Part shown: positions 24,566-34,225 of the stretch, one piece after another
Layout: each line of letters opens with the position of its first letter
Position numbering within the stretch: position 1 is the first letter of the stretch
Assembly: GCF_003143755.1 (NCBI RefSeq)
Contig: NZ_QFRI01000001.1
Coordinates: 1,076,051-1,140,050 of the forward strand
DNA: 64,000 nt
Reading direction: 5' to 3'
Origin: Algibacter marinivivus
GTDB lineage: Bacteria; Bacteroidota; Bacteroidia; Flavobacteriales; Flavobacteriaceae
Position numbers and translations under genes: made by a program
Notes under the pieces: model-generated
Told to the model about the DNA's origin: nothing
The model's database searches: none
The model's input: only the letters and a program-made list of their open reading frames with translations

Positions 24566-27500
24566 TTATTTTCCAATATTAATATGAACATAAGTTCTTA
24601 TCTCCCACTCGTTACCATTATCAAACCCAATAGCATTTGGATCTGGTACTGAATTTCCAGTTATATCGATAGTTTGAGTTGGGTTGTAACGCCCTGAATA
24701 TTGATCTATTGATCTCCAAGTTCCTCTTATTCCAATTTTTGTATCTGGTAAAATAAACCAGTCCGGTTTACCCAGTGTAGTAGATATGTCTAGCATAAAT
24801 TGTTCAGGGAAAGTCTGGTTAAAATCTCGATGATAATCAAAAGGTCCCCAGTCATTAAATTTAGCTTGAGCCGTAATTTTAATGTTATTATAAATCATAC
24901 GCACATCTCCTCCATAACGTTCTATCAACCTCGCATCACTACCATTTGCCTGAGCATTACCTGCAAATAAATTAGCAATAAAACCAAAATCTGGAGATGT
25001 TTTAGAAACAATTCTAGAATGTACTTCCCATAAATCTTCTGCTGGAGTTGCAGCACCAAAAGCAAAAGATTGACGATTTGCTAAAAACCCGATAGCAGCA
25101 TCCATTGTGGTTGGTAAATGACGAAAAACAAATCCAAGGTTCATTGCAAATTTAGCATCCTCAGCTCTATCGTTGTCCCACTCATAATACCAAGACCCTG
25201 GTGTTGGATCATAAGTTAATAATAACTCTCCTGCGGTTGTTTTTCTATTTCCTCTTACAGCGAAAGGATCATCTTGAATGTTTCTTAATCTACCCGCACT
25301 GTTAGGATCCATATCATTTGGCATAGCGTCAACTAAAGGCTCTTGCCATAAAAAATTAGGTGCAATTTGTAAATCCCCAATCGAATACGTGAAACCTGTT
25401 AAAAAACTGTTTTGGTTTCCGCTACCATTGTCTTTCAATTTCCAACCTGCAAATGTTTGTGTTTCATCAGCGCCTCCATTTGCAACTAAGCCCGTTGAAG
25501 CCCCTAACGCATACCAGTTAAAACTTCCTTTTTGGTAAGTAACTTTTGCTTTTGCTCCCCAGTTGTCTTCTGAACCTATTTTATCCTCTAAAATGGTATA
25601 ATTTCCAGACTCTCCTTCTGCAACTTGAAATGTTCTTCCATTTAAAGGTTGACCACCCCAAAGACCACCTACTTCAAAACCTACTGATCCAAATTTTCTT
25701 TTAAAATGTAATGATGCTCTACGTGTTCTAGGGACTGGTATAGCTATAGATGATATCGCATTACCAATATTATCAATATCCTCATGGAAAATAGCTGAAG
25801 CATCCCAATGTCCTAATTTGGTTGAATACTTTAATAATACCGCTGGATTTGCTCCCCACCATAATTGAGGGCCAAAGGCTGCCTTTAAACCATTAAAAGC
25901 TCCTTTACCATCAATTTCAAAACCAAATATTTCGCCATTATAGATGTCTAAATTTGGTCCATAAAACGACCCTCTATATAAACCAAAGAAATCACCTTCA
26001 TAACCCCAATGGTAATGCCCTGTTCTATAAAATCCTCTAACATCTGCATCTTTACCTTTCCATTCAAATTCAGCATTATAAATTTGAACCCTGTTTGGGT
26101 CAGTTATAATTACTTCTTCTCCATTTGAGTTGATTGTTTTCTGAACACGTCCTCTATTTTCATAGAAAATTTCATCTATAGGATTTCCTGCTACATTACC
26201 AAGAATATTAAAATTCACATTAGCACTCATGTTTGCAGTAGGATTACCTTCGACACCGATGAAATAAGATTGCATATGATCAAACCCTAATTGGTTTGGA
26301 AAATTTTCATCATCTGGATTATCATTATCTGGTGTAGTAATAAATTTACCGCCAGTATTAAATGTTGTAAATTCTGCTCTTAGATTACTAATTTTAATTT
26401 TTTCTCCACCCCCTAATGCAGCTTTATCTCCTCTAGCTTTTAAAACAGCATCCATAAGGTTTACATTCTTAAAATGATTTTTCAGAAAATCCACATCAAC
26501 ACCCTCATCATAAGGGTTTAAAGTGTGTACTTCTTTTAAGGCATAATAAGCAGCACGAGGATAAAGTGTATATGTTCCTCTGGCGTTAGTTGGCCCTTTT
26601 GCGCAAATACCAAACCACTCTTCATTCATATTGTTATTTCCAGCTTCCATATCTAAATAATAACCACCATTGGCCCATGAAGCATTATTATCATGCACAT
26701 CTAGATTTTTGGTCTGACCAAATTTCCACCAACCATCACTAAATTGAAATGTAAATCCACCTATAACATTTTCAGCTCTACCCATTCCAGCAGCATTTTC
26801 ATAAATGTCTTTCCAGTTATTAACCATATAAAAAGCTTGAGATTTTTGATCTTCTTGATTTTCAATAGCATTGAAAGCATCTGCTCCAAACTCTGTTAAC
26901 AGCACTGGTTTTTTGAATTTCTCTTTAATCGTATCAAATGCGTCTGTAAAAGTAACACCACGGTACATATTAACACCATAGATATCCACATCCTTACATT
27001 CCTCTGCAACTATATCTAAAAACAATACATCACCATTACATATGGCAACTGGATGAGATGAATCGATGCTTTTCATTTTTAATGCAGCATCATTCATTAA
27101 CTTATACATGGGTCTTCCACGTTTTTCTCCCACTTCTCTTTTCTTATCTTCTTCATCAGGGAAATCTTCAGTTTCAGCACCTGCCCAAAACAATCCATAG
27201 TTGTTTTCGTTTCCTAATAGAAACAATAATAACCCAGGTGTATCCTTGTAATCTTCTGCCAATTTAGTAACCTCAGATAACAACAACTCCTTAGTTGCCT
27301 CGTCTCTATAATCTGTTACAGGAGTCCATGCACCATTTAAGGTAAGCCCATAACGCCCAAAAGAGTGATTAAGCATAGTGCGAATACCATGTTTCTCATA
27401 GATATACTTGATCCATTTTGGTTGTACACCAGTATACATCCTTACTGTGTTTACTCCCATATTTTTTAGAAGTCCCATTTCAGCATCAAGAGCAGATTTA

Positions 27501-27718
27501 ATTACATCATCTGATTGATTCCAAAGACTGTAACTGTAGTTGGTTCCTATTGGAAAGTAATCCCAATTCATACCATTAACCATGAAGTTTTCTCCGTTAA
27601 CAGTAAGGTACATGCCGTTACTATTATTTTGAACCGCAACTTTATCTGCCTGGGCAAATAAAACGGTAGAGAATAATACTATGGCTAGTTTAAGAAAGTT
27701 TTTATTCATAACGCTCAT
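24566..27718 (-). CDS. Clan-A glycoside hydrolase-like TIM barrel fused to a predicted outer-membrane beta-barrel
   Basis: 1,050 residues with a signal peptide (about 1-23, ends LFAQA); codon 4 (27709) is an alternative start. Residues about 30-410 resemble the GH2-TIM/GH5/GH72 group: the NGENFMVNGMNWD opening, LLFLLGNENNYG (E171, proposed acid/base) and PVLLTEFGADAF (E276, proposed nucleophile), 105 residues apart as is usual for clan A. From about 440 to the end the protein is rich in alternating amphipathic beta-strands with Trp/Tyr/Phe and short polar turns, and ends RTYVHINIGK, as in porin-like barrels. This suggests an enzyme anchored in the outer membrane by its own barrel. Specific activity is not assignable; beta-1,3-glucan hydrolysis or transglycosylation is inferred from the locus. 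It is the first gene of the enzyme operon, 4 bp before the next start. Confidence 0.8.
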   Translation of the reverse strand: MSVMNKNFLKLAIVLFSTVLFAQADKVAVQNNSNGMYLTVNGENFMVNGMNWDYFPIGTNYSYSLWNQSDDVIKSALDAEMGLLKNMGVNTVRMYTGVQPKWIKYIYEKHGIRTMLNHSFGRYGLTLNGAWTPVTDYRDEATKELLLSEVTKLAEDYKDTPGLLLFLLGNENNYGLFWAGAETEDFPDEEDKKREVGEKRGRPMYKLMNDAALKMKSIDSSHPVAICNGDVLFLDIVAEECKDVDIYGVNMYRGVTFTDAFDTIKEKFKKPVLLTEFGADAFNAIENQEDQKSQAFYMVNNWKDIYENAAGMGRAENVIGGFTFQFSDGWWKFGQTKNLDVHDNNASWANGGYYLDMEAGNNNMNEEWFGICAKGPTNARGTYTLYPRAAYYALKEVHTLNPYDEGVDVDFLKNHFKNVNLMDAVLKARGDKAALGGGEKIKISNLRAEFTTFNTGGKFITTPDNDNPDDENFPNQLGFDHMQSYFIGVEGNPTANMSANVNFNILGNVAGNPIDEIFYENRGRVQKTINSNGEEVIITDPNRVQIYNAEFEWKGKDADVRGFYRTGHYHWGYEGDFFGLYRGSFYGPNLDIYNGEIFGFEIDGKGAFNGLKAAFGPQLWWGANPAVLLKYSTKLGHWDASAIFHEDIDNIGNAISSIAIPVPRTRRASLHFKRKFGSVGFEVGGLWGGQPLNGRTFQVAEGESGNYTILEDKIGSEDNWGAKAKVTYQKGSFNWYALGASTGLVANGGADETQTFAGWKLKDNGSGNQNSFLTGFTYSIGDLQIAPNFLWQEPLVDAMPNDMDPNSAGRLRNIQDDPFAVRGNRKTTAGELLLTYDPTPGSWYYEWDNDRAEDAKFAMNLGFVFRHLPTTMDAAIGFLANRQSFAFGAATPAEDLWEVHSRIVSKTSPDFGFIANLFAGNAQANGSDARLIERYGGDVRMIYNNIKITAQAKFNDWGPFDYHRDFNQTFPEQFMLDISTTLGKPDWFILPDTKIGIRGTWRSIDQYSGRYNPTQTIDITGNSVPDPNAIGFDNGNEWEIRTYVHINIGK

Positions 27719-28026
27719 AATTTTAATAATCCATTTATTTTTTGATTGTGTTTATTTGGAAAAGCACAGTGTAGGGTTGGGGGCCTATAATTATACATAT
27801 ACAAAGCGCTAAACACATCACTTGTATAGTATTCTAAAATTTAGTGTTTAAGATTGATAAAACACCCTTTAATACCACAACAAAAAATACGTTGTAAAAA
27901 AGGTAATCAATCACACCTTGTAAACTTAATATATACAAGGATTTTTAATAGGTTGTTAATTTTAGAGATAAAAGCCTTAACACCTAATTTAAAATATAGT
28001 GCTAAGGCTTTTTACTAGCCTCTATG
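27719..28026. other. Intergenic region between the SusCD operon and the enzyme operon
   Basis: 308 bp. It contains the SusCD terminator (27970-28012) and a 7-bp inverted repeat (27916-27922 with 27934-27940). A stretch at 27875-27897 loosely resembles the susC upstream motif (CAACAAAAA...TAC). No exact TAnnTTTG element was found for the gene starting at 27718. Confidence 0.6.
27970..28012 (-). terminator. Intrinsic terminator of the susC-susD-lipoprotein operon
   Basis: A 14-bp stem with one G-U pair (AAAAGCCTTAACAC at 27970-27983 with GTGCTAAGGCTTTT at 27999-28012, 15-nt loop), with TTTTAT at the minus-strand 3' side, 14 bp past the lipoprotein stop. Confidence 0.85.
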
Positions 28027-29430
28027 TTAATTTTTAACTAGTTTAAAATACCAGTATGCATTATTAGCTACATCAGATTGAATGAATAACTCTAACACGT
28101 CACCATTAAGTTTAGCTATATAAGTAACCGAATCTGGCGCATCTGCTGGTGATGCTAGTTCAGCATCATTAATTGCTTTAGGTATACCAACAAAGGCTCC
28201 TCTTCCATCAATAGTTAACGATTCTCCTGCCTGATTAAATGTATATGTTGCAGTACCATTTGCACTACCATCATGAGGGAATACAGGTGCTCCACAACCA
28301 TCTTCAGCGGCACCTTGCCATCCTTCTAACCAAGTGTCTGCTCCTAAGTTCATTTCAAACGAACCATCTTCGTTAAAAGTAAATTCATCATCCCAAAAAC
28401 ACCCTCTATCTGCAACAGCAGCATCATCAGCAGACCACCATGGAGCTCCGCTACCATCTAATAAACCTGGACCTACAGCTAAAGATCCTAACTCAGCAGG
28501 CACTCTCCATGTACCAACAATAGTTGCAGCTGCTTCTCTTACTAATTTGAAATACCAAAATGCATTATTTGCAACATCAGATTGAATGAATAATTCCAAT
28601 GTGTTTCCGTTTAATTTAGCGATATATGTAACCGAATCTGGCGCATTAGATGGCGCTCCTAATTCTGCATCATTTATTGCTTTTGGAATACCTACATAAG
28701 CACCTCTTCCATTAATTGTTAATGACTCGCCTGCTTGATTAAATGTAAATGTAGATGTACCATTAGAGCTACCATCATGAGGGAACACAGGGGTTCCACA
28801 GCCATCTTCGGCTGCTCCTTGCCATCCTTCTAACCAAGTATCAGCCCCTAAGTTCATTTCAAATGAACCGTCATCATTAAAAATAAATTCATCATCCCAA
28901 AAACACCCTCTATCTGCTAGTGCAGCATCATCAGCAGACCACCATGGTGCTCCACTTCCGTCTAGTAAACCTGGTCCTACAGCTAAAGACCCTAACTCTT
29001 GAGCTACTCTCCATGTTCCTGTTAAAGGGTTACTTGGTCCAGTAACTACCACAGGAGGAACATATTCTGTTATTGTAACCTCTTTTGTTATTGAAACATC
29101 AGCAGCTCCTTGTAAAGAGGCGGTAACCGTAATAAAGTATGTTCCATCCTCATTAGGGTATTCATATGTTACCATTGGACCACTTGTTGCTAAATTATCA
29201 GTATCAACATCTGGAGTAGCTCCAAAATCTACAGAATAAACAATTCTGTTATTACTATTTACCGTTGTAGGAACAACACCTATTTCTGTTCCTTCAAGGT
29301 TTAGTGTTGCAATTACAAAGTCTAATCCTGAAATTTCAGGAGAAGCATTGTCATCATCGTTATCACATGAAATCGTCGTAGCTAATAAAAGCAGAGACAA
29401 CATATATAATCCTTTTTTGAATAGTTTCAT
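28027..29430 (-). CDS. SusE-position surface glycan-binding lipoprotein with PKD domain and duplicated Trp-rich domain
   Basis: 467 residues. The lipoprotein signal ends TISC (Cys22) followed by DNDDDN, strongly acidic and so probably surface displayed. A PKD-like domain (about 33-122) precedes two nearly identical domains (about 138-298 and 306-467), each starting GTWRV and carrying GAPWWSADDAA, RGCFWDDEF, TWLEGWQGAAEDGCG and ending WYFKLV. The clustered Trp residues suit sugar stacking, and the paired Cys (RGC, DGC) could form a disulfide. It follows susD by 28 bp and precedes a terminator, the place of SusE/F-type glycan-binding proteins. Laminarin binding is inferred from the locus. I do not recognise the repeated domain as a named CBM family. 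Confidence 0.87.
   Translation of the reverse strand: MKLFKKGLYMLSLLLLATTISCDNDDDNASPEISGLDFVIATLNLEGTEIGVVPTTVNSNNRIVYSVDFGATPDVDTDNLATSGPMVTYEYPNEDGTYFITVTASLQGAADVSITKEVTITEYVPPVVVTGPSNPLTGTWRVAQELGSLAVGPGLLDGSGAPWWSADDAALADRGCFWDDEFIFNDDGSFEMNLGADTWLEGWQGAAEDGCGTPVFPHDGSSNGTSTFTFNQAGESLTINGRGAYVGIPKAINDAELGAPSNAPDSVTYIAKLNGNTLELFIQSDVANNAFWYFKLVREAAATIVGTWRVPAELGSLAVGPGLLDGSGAPWWSADDAAVADRGCFWDDEFTFNEDGSFEMNLGADTWLEGWQGAAEDGCGAPVFPHDGSANGTATYTFNQAGESLTIDGRGAFVGIPKAINDAELASPADAPDSVTYIAKLNGDVLELFIQSDVANNAYWYFKLVKN
28030..28515 (-). repeat. Tandem domain duplication, copy 2
   Basis: It encodes the second Trp-rich domain (about residues 306-467). Protein and DNA are close to copy 1 (28537-29019), including matching stretches such as the segment coding GADTWLEGWQGAAEDGCG. 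Confidence 0.9.
28537..29019 (-). repeat. Tandem domain duplication, copy 1
   Basis: It encodes the first Trp-rich domain (about residues 138-298), with a period of about 504 bp to copy 2. The high DNA similarity implies a recent duplication or ongoing conversion. Confidence 0.9.
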
Positions 29431-29458
29431 TTTCTTTTGTTTTATGTTTAGTTTTTTA

Positions 29459-31027
29459 TTAATTGTTATATCCTGGGTTTTGCCCCCATCTTTCGGTTGC
29501 CTGAGCTAATTCTAGTTCAACTAAAGGAATAGGAAATACTTCATTTTTATTTTCTTTAAAAATAACATCTTCAAAACCAGTAGGCTTTGATGCGTTATAA
29601 GCATCAAATGCGGATTTAGCAGTTCCCGTTCTTACTAAGTCAAAGAATCTATGTCCTTCTCCTGCTAACTCTTTTCGACGCTCTTCATAAATAGCCTCAA
29701 TTAAAGAACCCTCACTAGAAGAATAATCATGAGAATTATCTCCGTAAGCACGAGCTCTAACAAGGTTTAAATATGTTTCAGCATTGGCACCACTACTTTG
29801 TGCTTCTGCTTCTGCAGCCATTAACAATACATCTGCATAACGGATGGCTCTATAATTGTTTTTGTGTACAAGCTCAGCTGTACTAGCGTTTCCAGATTTG
29901 TCATCTTTTCGAGGAACATATTTTTGATTATAAAACCCCGTATCCTCTCTAGGAGCAGAATACACTTTATTATCTTCTAATGCTTTTAAATCTGTTAAAT
30001 CTAGAATAGTAACATCTCTTCTAATATCATTCGCCTCATATGTATCATACAATGCTTGTGATGGCAATAAAAACCCCCATCCTGTAGCATAAACATCATC
30101 ATTAAAAGGAGACCTTGGCCCATTAAATTGAACAAAATAAGAACCTTCACTACACTGTAAACAATCCCATCCCGCGCCTTCGATATTTGTATATTGAATT
30201 TCGAATACAGATTCAATACCATTTTCTCCAGCTGTTGTAAACATATTAGTATAATCATCACCCATGGTTAAACCATATTGATTACTTGATATAACTTGGT
30301 TTAAAACAGTAGCGGCATCAGAATATTTGCCATCGTATAAATAAGCCTTACCCAATAACGCCTGTGCAGCACCCCTTGTAACCTTATATGGCAAATCTTG
30401 AGTTGGCGACAATGATGGTATCGCTTCTTTTAAATCTTCTTGTATAAGTCCATAAACAGCAGAAATGCTTGAAACCCTTTCAATAGAAAACTGGTCTACA
30501 GCAGAAATTTGCGAATCTGCTATTCTGTTTACACCGTTTTTTTCTTCAACCTTTAAAGGCACATTTCCAAAAAACTTAACCAACTCAAAAGTGTAATAAG
30601 CTCTTAAAAAAAGACCTTGAGCAATAATACCTTCTTTACCAGCAAACTCTAATTTATCTCTGTTTTCTAGTAAATAATTTACTCTATTAAGGCCCCCATA
30701 CATCAATTGCCATATACTTCTTAATTGCTCTTCATCTGCTGGAGAGTGAATCATTAAATTTACATTCTGCACAACAGGTTGATCATAATTAAACGCATCA
30801 CCACCTGCTCCAAAATCATCTGAAGCAGCAACAGCAATCAAATTATTCCAGAAGGTAGCCTGTAATAAATCATATGCTCCAATTAGTGCTTCTTCATACT
30901 CTTCTTCTGTATTAAAAAAATCACCAGCATTTGGGCCTATAGGGTCTACCTCAACAAAATCGTCACACGCAAACAAGGTGATAAACACCGTAAGAAATAC
31001 GTACTTTAATTCTTTAATTTTTTTCAT
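29459..31027 (-). CDS. susD: SusD/RagB family glycan-binding lipoprotein
   Basis: 522 residues. A lipoprotein signal ends LFAC (Cys21) followed by DDFVEVDP, typical of SusD proteins and of surface lipoproteins. Family marks are a helical TPR-like N-terminal half with YGGLNRVNYLLENRDKL, LRAYYTFELVKFFGNVPL, and the C-terminal signature ERRKELAGEGHRFFDLVRTG. SusD caps the SusC barrel and delivers glycan; here laminarin is inferred from the surrounding enzymes. It starts 9 bp after susC, so the two are surely co-transcribed and probably form the usual SusC2D2 complex. The protein ends normally with NPGYNN, as in many family members. Confidence 0.96.
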   Translation of the reverse strand: MKKIKELKYVFLTVFITLFACDDFVEVDPIGPNAGDFFNTEEEYEEALIGAYDLLQATFWNNLIAVAASDDFGAGGDAFNYDQPVVQNVNLMIHSPADEEQLRSIWQLMYGGLNRVNYLLENRDKLEFAGKEGIIAQGLFLRAYYTFELVKFFGNVPLKVEEKNGVNRIADSQISAVDQFSIERVSSISAVYGLIQEDLKEAIPSLSPTQDLPYKVTRGAAQALLGKAYLYDGKYSDAATVLNQVISSNQYGLTMGDDYTNMFTTAGENGIESVFEIQYTNIEGAGWDCLQCSEGSYFVQFNGPRSPFNDDVYATGWGFLLPSQALYDTYEANDIRRDVTILDLTDLKALEDNKVYSAPREDTGFYNQKYVPRKDDKSGNASTAELVHKNNYRAIRYADVLLMAAEAEAQSSGANAETYLNLVRARAYGDNSHDYSSSEGSLIEAIYEERRKELAGEGHRFFDLVRTGTAKSAFDAYNASKPTGFEDVIFKENKNEVFPIPLVELELAQATERWGQNPGYNN

Positions 31028-31036
31028 AACTTTTTT

Positions 31037-34000
31037 TTAAAAATTTAAATTAACACCTAACAAGTAAGTTGCAGCAATTGGATAAAAGCCTTTATCGATA
31101 CCATTACCAATTGGTCCACCAGAACTTGCTGAAGGATCAAAACCATTATAATCTGTGATAGTAAATAAATTATTACCCGAGATATAAATTCTTATTTTGT
31201 TAATAGCTGACTTAGCTAAAGCATCTTTGTTTATAGTGTAACCTAATTGTATGTTTTGCAAACGCACAAATGATGCGTCTTCAACAACAAAATCAGAGAA
31301 CAAGTCTGTATTGATAGACCCTCCAGACACAGCTCTAGGAACGGTATTGCTTGTTCCGGTACCTTGCCATCTATCTAACATATAAGTTCCTCTATTAGCA
31401 AACACATCTTTACGCTCATAGTCTCTTACCATATCATTACCTATAGAAGCAAAAGCGTTTGCGCTAAAATCTAAGTTTTTATAAGAAAACCCGATATTGA
31501 ACCCCATTGTGATATCTGCTATAGGATCCCCAATATTTGTTCTATCACCATCATCAATATATCCATTCCCGTTTGTATCAACAAATTTTAGATCACCAGG
31601 ACCAGCCCCAGCATGATATACATTCTCATTATCACTAGCTGTAGCGTTTAAAGCATCTATTTCGGCTTGTGTCTGGTATATTCCATTCGTTTTATATCCG
31701 TGGAAATAACCTAAAGGCTCTCCAACCACCATGCGCGATATTCCTGTCTGACTAATACCTACACCAAACTCACCGCCTGTAGGGGGTAAATTACCGTTAA
31801 GAGAAGTAACCTCATTATCCAATATGGTGAAATTGAAACTAGTATTGAATTTAAAGTCATCTGAAAAATTGTCATTATAACCAATTCTCATTTCAATACC
31901 TTTATTTTCAACCGTTCCGGCGTTAATAAATGGCGCTGATGCTCCAGGAGCAGAAGTTCCTAATGTTCCTGATGCTTGAGGTTTAATTAATAAGTCTTTA
32001 GTTTGTTTTCTAAAGGCATCAACCGTTAAGCTAACTTTATTATTAAACATTCTAGCGTCAAAACCTATATTGGCTGTTTCTTGCTCTTCCCATTTTAAAT
32101 CTACATTACCAAGCGCTCCTGCTGCAACTCCATTTGGTAAATTATTTACATCTGTTGTTGATGGATTTCCTGAATCTATGGTGGCTTCTCCATTTAATCT
32201 GGTGATAAAAGCAAAATCATCAATTCTATCATTTCCAATAATACCGTAACTGGCTCTGAACTTTAAAGAATTTACCCAACCATCTTTATTGAAAAAATCT
32301 TCATCAGAAATATTCCAACCGATTGATCCTGAAGGAAAATAACCTACATTATTATTGTTTTCAGTAGAAAACCTTGAAGATACATCTCTACGCAAAACAC
32401 CTGAAAACAAGTACTTTCCTTTGTAACTATACTGTAGCCTTGTAAATGTTGAAGAAAGACGAGAATCAAATTGATCACCACCAAGAAGCTTAGAGGCGTC
32501 AGAGATTCGGTTAGTAATTACACCTTCAACTCTATCTCCAATCCATCCATCTACAAATGCATCTGAAACAGAATTGCTTCCGTTTTTCAATATTGTTCCT
32601 TTGTAACCGTAAAAATGACCTCTCGTCCTAAAAACCGAAGTTCCTAATAACACCGTTAAATCATGATTCTCTCCAAAGGTATTTGTATAATTTATGTAAT
32701 TATCCCAAGTATAATCTGTGTATAAATCACTAAAATCGTCTACTTCGTTTTCAGCTCTATTCGAAGATTTTCCATTACCATAATCTACTATTGGACTAAA
32801 AACATCATTTAATACATTTGAATAATTAATCTGGATTTTAGAACTCACTGTAAAATGATCTAAAAACGTATAATCTAAACCTAAAGTTCCACTATATTTA
32901 TCTACCCTTGTCATGTTATGCGAATTAGCTATTTGGGCTAAAGGATTGATAATTTCAATTTGAGAAATATCATTTGCTAATGAAAAGTTTCCATTTTCAT
33001 CTCTAACAGGTAAATCAGGGTTAATATTAACAGCACTGTATAAAACAGAACCTATACCACCTTCTGGTAAATTATTCTTTTTAGATTTAGTATAAAGACC
33101 TGTAGCAGAAAGCTTAAGATTTTCTAAAATATCATATTGATAACCTAATCTAGCTGTTAGTCTTTCATAGTTAGATTTATCTGCTCCAACAATACCGTCT
33201 TGATTTAAATAAGAAACACCAAATGTGTATGCTGATTTTTCAGTACCTCCGCTACCACTAAAATTTACATTAGATATTGCAGCAGTACTGAATACTTCGT
33301 CTTGCCAATCTGTTCCTTCTTGTGGATACACAAAAAATTGAGTGTCATCTGCGGCATCGTTTACATAAATAGCAAAGTCTAACGGACTTAATAAATCAAT
33401 TTCTTTACTTGTTGTTTGAAAACCTGTGTATGCATCAAACTGGAATTTTAATTCTGAATTTTTTCTTCCTGTTTTGGTAGTAATTAAAATAACCCCATTT
33501 GCACCACGAACACCATAGATCCCTGCGGTTGCATCTTTAAGCACGTTCATGCTTTTAATATCGTTAGGGTTGATTACTGATAAATCTTCAATAACGTTAC
33601 CATCTACCAAAATTAAAGGCCTATTGTCTCCATTTGTAGTAATACCACGAATTCTAATATTAGATCCGCTACCAGGAGATCCTGATGAAGAGGTAACATT
33701 TACACCGGCTATTTGACCTTGTAAAGCTTGTTCAACCCTTTGTGGATTCAACTTTTCAATAGCTTTAGAATCAATAACTGATACGGCTCCAGTTACTTCT
33801 TTCTTTCTTTGGGTTCCATACCCTACAACAACAACTTCATCTAACTTAGCTACATCTTCTTCTAATACAACTGTTAGTTTTGCGCTGTTACTTACAACAA
33901 CTTCTTTGGTTACATATCCTATGTAACTAAAAGTTAGTGTTGCTCCTGTTTCAACATTTGTTAATGTGAAATTTCCATCAAAATCTGTTACCGCTCCTTT

Positions 34001-34141
34001 GCTTGTATTTTTGACAATAACATTTACTCCCGGTATTGGGAATCCAGTGTTGTCCTGAACATTACCACTTACATCAATGTTTTGCGCACTAACGTAAACA
34101 GTAAAAAAGAGTGCTAAAATTTTTAATAGCTTGTGTCTCAT
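31037..34141 (-). CDS. susC: SusC/RagA family TonB-linked outer-membrane transporter
   Basis: 1,034 residues with a signal peptide (1-20, ends VSAQ). A carboxypeptidase-regulatory-like domain (about 22-100, GNVQDNTGFPIPGVNVIVKN) is followed by a TonB-box-like segment LDEVVVVGYG (about 102-111), a plug domain (to about 225, with ILVDGNVI and GIYGVRGANGVILITTK) and a 22-strand barrel to the C-terminus, ending GVNLNF with the terminal Phe needed for barrel assembly. There is no STN domain, so sigma/anti-sigma signalling through this protein is not expected. With SusD it forms the pedal-bin importer for oligosaccharides of several sugars; the enzyme set indicates laminarin. It lies 229 bp downstream of the regulator gene. 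Confidence 0.97.
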   Translation of the reverse strand: MRHKLLKILALFFTVYVSAQNIDVSGNVQDNTGFPIPGVNVIVKNTSKGAVTDFDGNFTLTNVETGATLTFSYIGYVTKEVVVSNSAKLTVVLEEDVAKLDEVVVVGYGTQRKKEVTGAVSVIDSKAIEKLNPQRVEQALQGQIAGVNVTSSSGSPGSGSNIRIRGITTNGDNRPLILVDGNVIEDLSVINPNDIKSMNVLKDATAGIYGVRGANGVILITTKTGRKNSELKFQFDAYTGFQTTSKEIDLLSPLDFAIYVNDAADDTQFFVYPQEGTDWQDEVFSTAAISNVNFSGSGGTEKSAYTFGVSYLNQDGIVGADKSNYERLTARLGYQYDILENLKLSATGLYTKSKKNNLPEGGIGSVLYSAVNINPDLPVRDENGNFSLANDISQIEIINPLAQIANSHNMTRVDKYSGTLGLDYTFLDHFTVSSKIQINYSNVLNDVFSPIVDYGNGKSSNRAENEVDDFSDLYTDYTWDNYINYTNTFGENHDLTVLLGTSVFRTRGHFYGYKGTILKNGSNSVSDAFVDGWIGDRVEGVITNRISDASKLLGGDQFDSRLSSTFTRLQYSYKGKYLFSGVLRRDVSSRFSTENNNNVGYFPSGSIGWNISDEDFFNKDGWVNSLKFRASYGIIGNDRIDDFAFITRLNGEATIDSGNPSTTDVNNLPNGVAAGALGNVDLKWEEQETANIGFDARMFNNKVSLTVDAFRKQTKDLLIKPQASGTLGTSAPGASAPFINAGTVENKGIEMRIGYNDNFSDDFKFNTSFNFTILDNEVTSLNGNLPPTGGEFGVGISQTGISRMVVGEPLGYFHGYKTNGIYQTQAEIDALNATASDNENVYHAGAGPGDLKFVDTNGNGYIDDGDRTNIGDPIADITMGFNIGFSYKNLDFSANAFASIGNDMVRDYERKDVFANRGTYMLDRWQGTGTSNTVPRAVSGGSINTDLFSDFVVEDASFVRLQNIQLGYTINKDALAKSAINKIRIYISGNNLFTITDYNGFDPSASSGGPIGNGIDKGFYPIAATYLLGVNLNF

Positions 34142-34183
34142 AAATTGTTTAGTTTTAGTTTGAGTTAAAAATATAGGAAGCTA

Positions 34184-34214
34184 TTGAGGTATCCATAAAC
34201 TTTACCCCAACAAA
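34184..34214 (-). promoter_or_regulatory. Weak candidate susC promoter
   Basis: The minus strand has TTTG (34214-34211), a 19-bp spacer and TACCTCAA (34191-34184). The spacing fits the Bacteroidota promoter, but only the first half of the -7 box matches TAnnTTTG. A weak core would suit an activator-dependent PUL promoter. Confidence 0.35.
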
Positions 34215-34225
34215 AAGCATACATT
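34210..34225 (-). promoter_or_regulatory. Operator-like motif before susC
   Basis: On the minus strand this reads AATGTATGCTTTTTGT. It differs by one base from the half-site of the palindrome before the multi-CBM gene (10773-10788). It overlaps the candidate -33 region of susC. Confidence 0.5.

Noticed and set aside
27916-27940. Inverted repeat CCTTGTA...TACAAGG
   Set aside because: Only 7 bp, no U-tract on the transcribed strand and no clear link to a promoter; kept only as a note in the intergenic entry.
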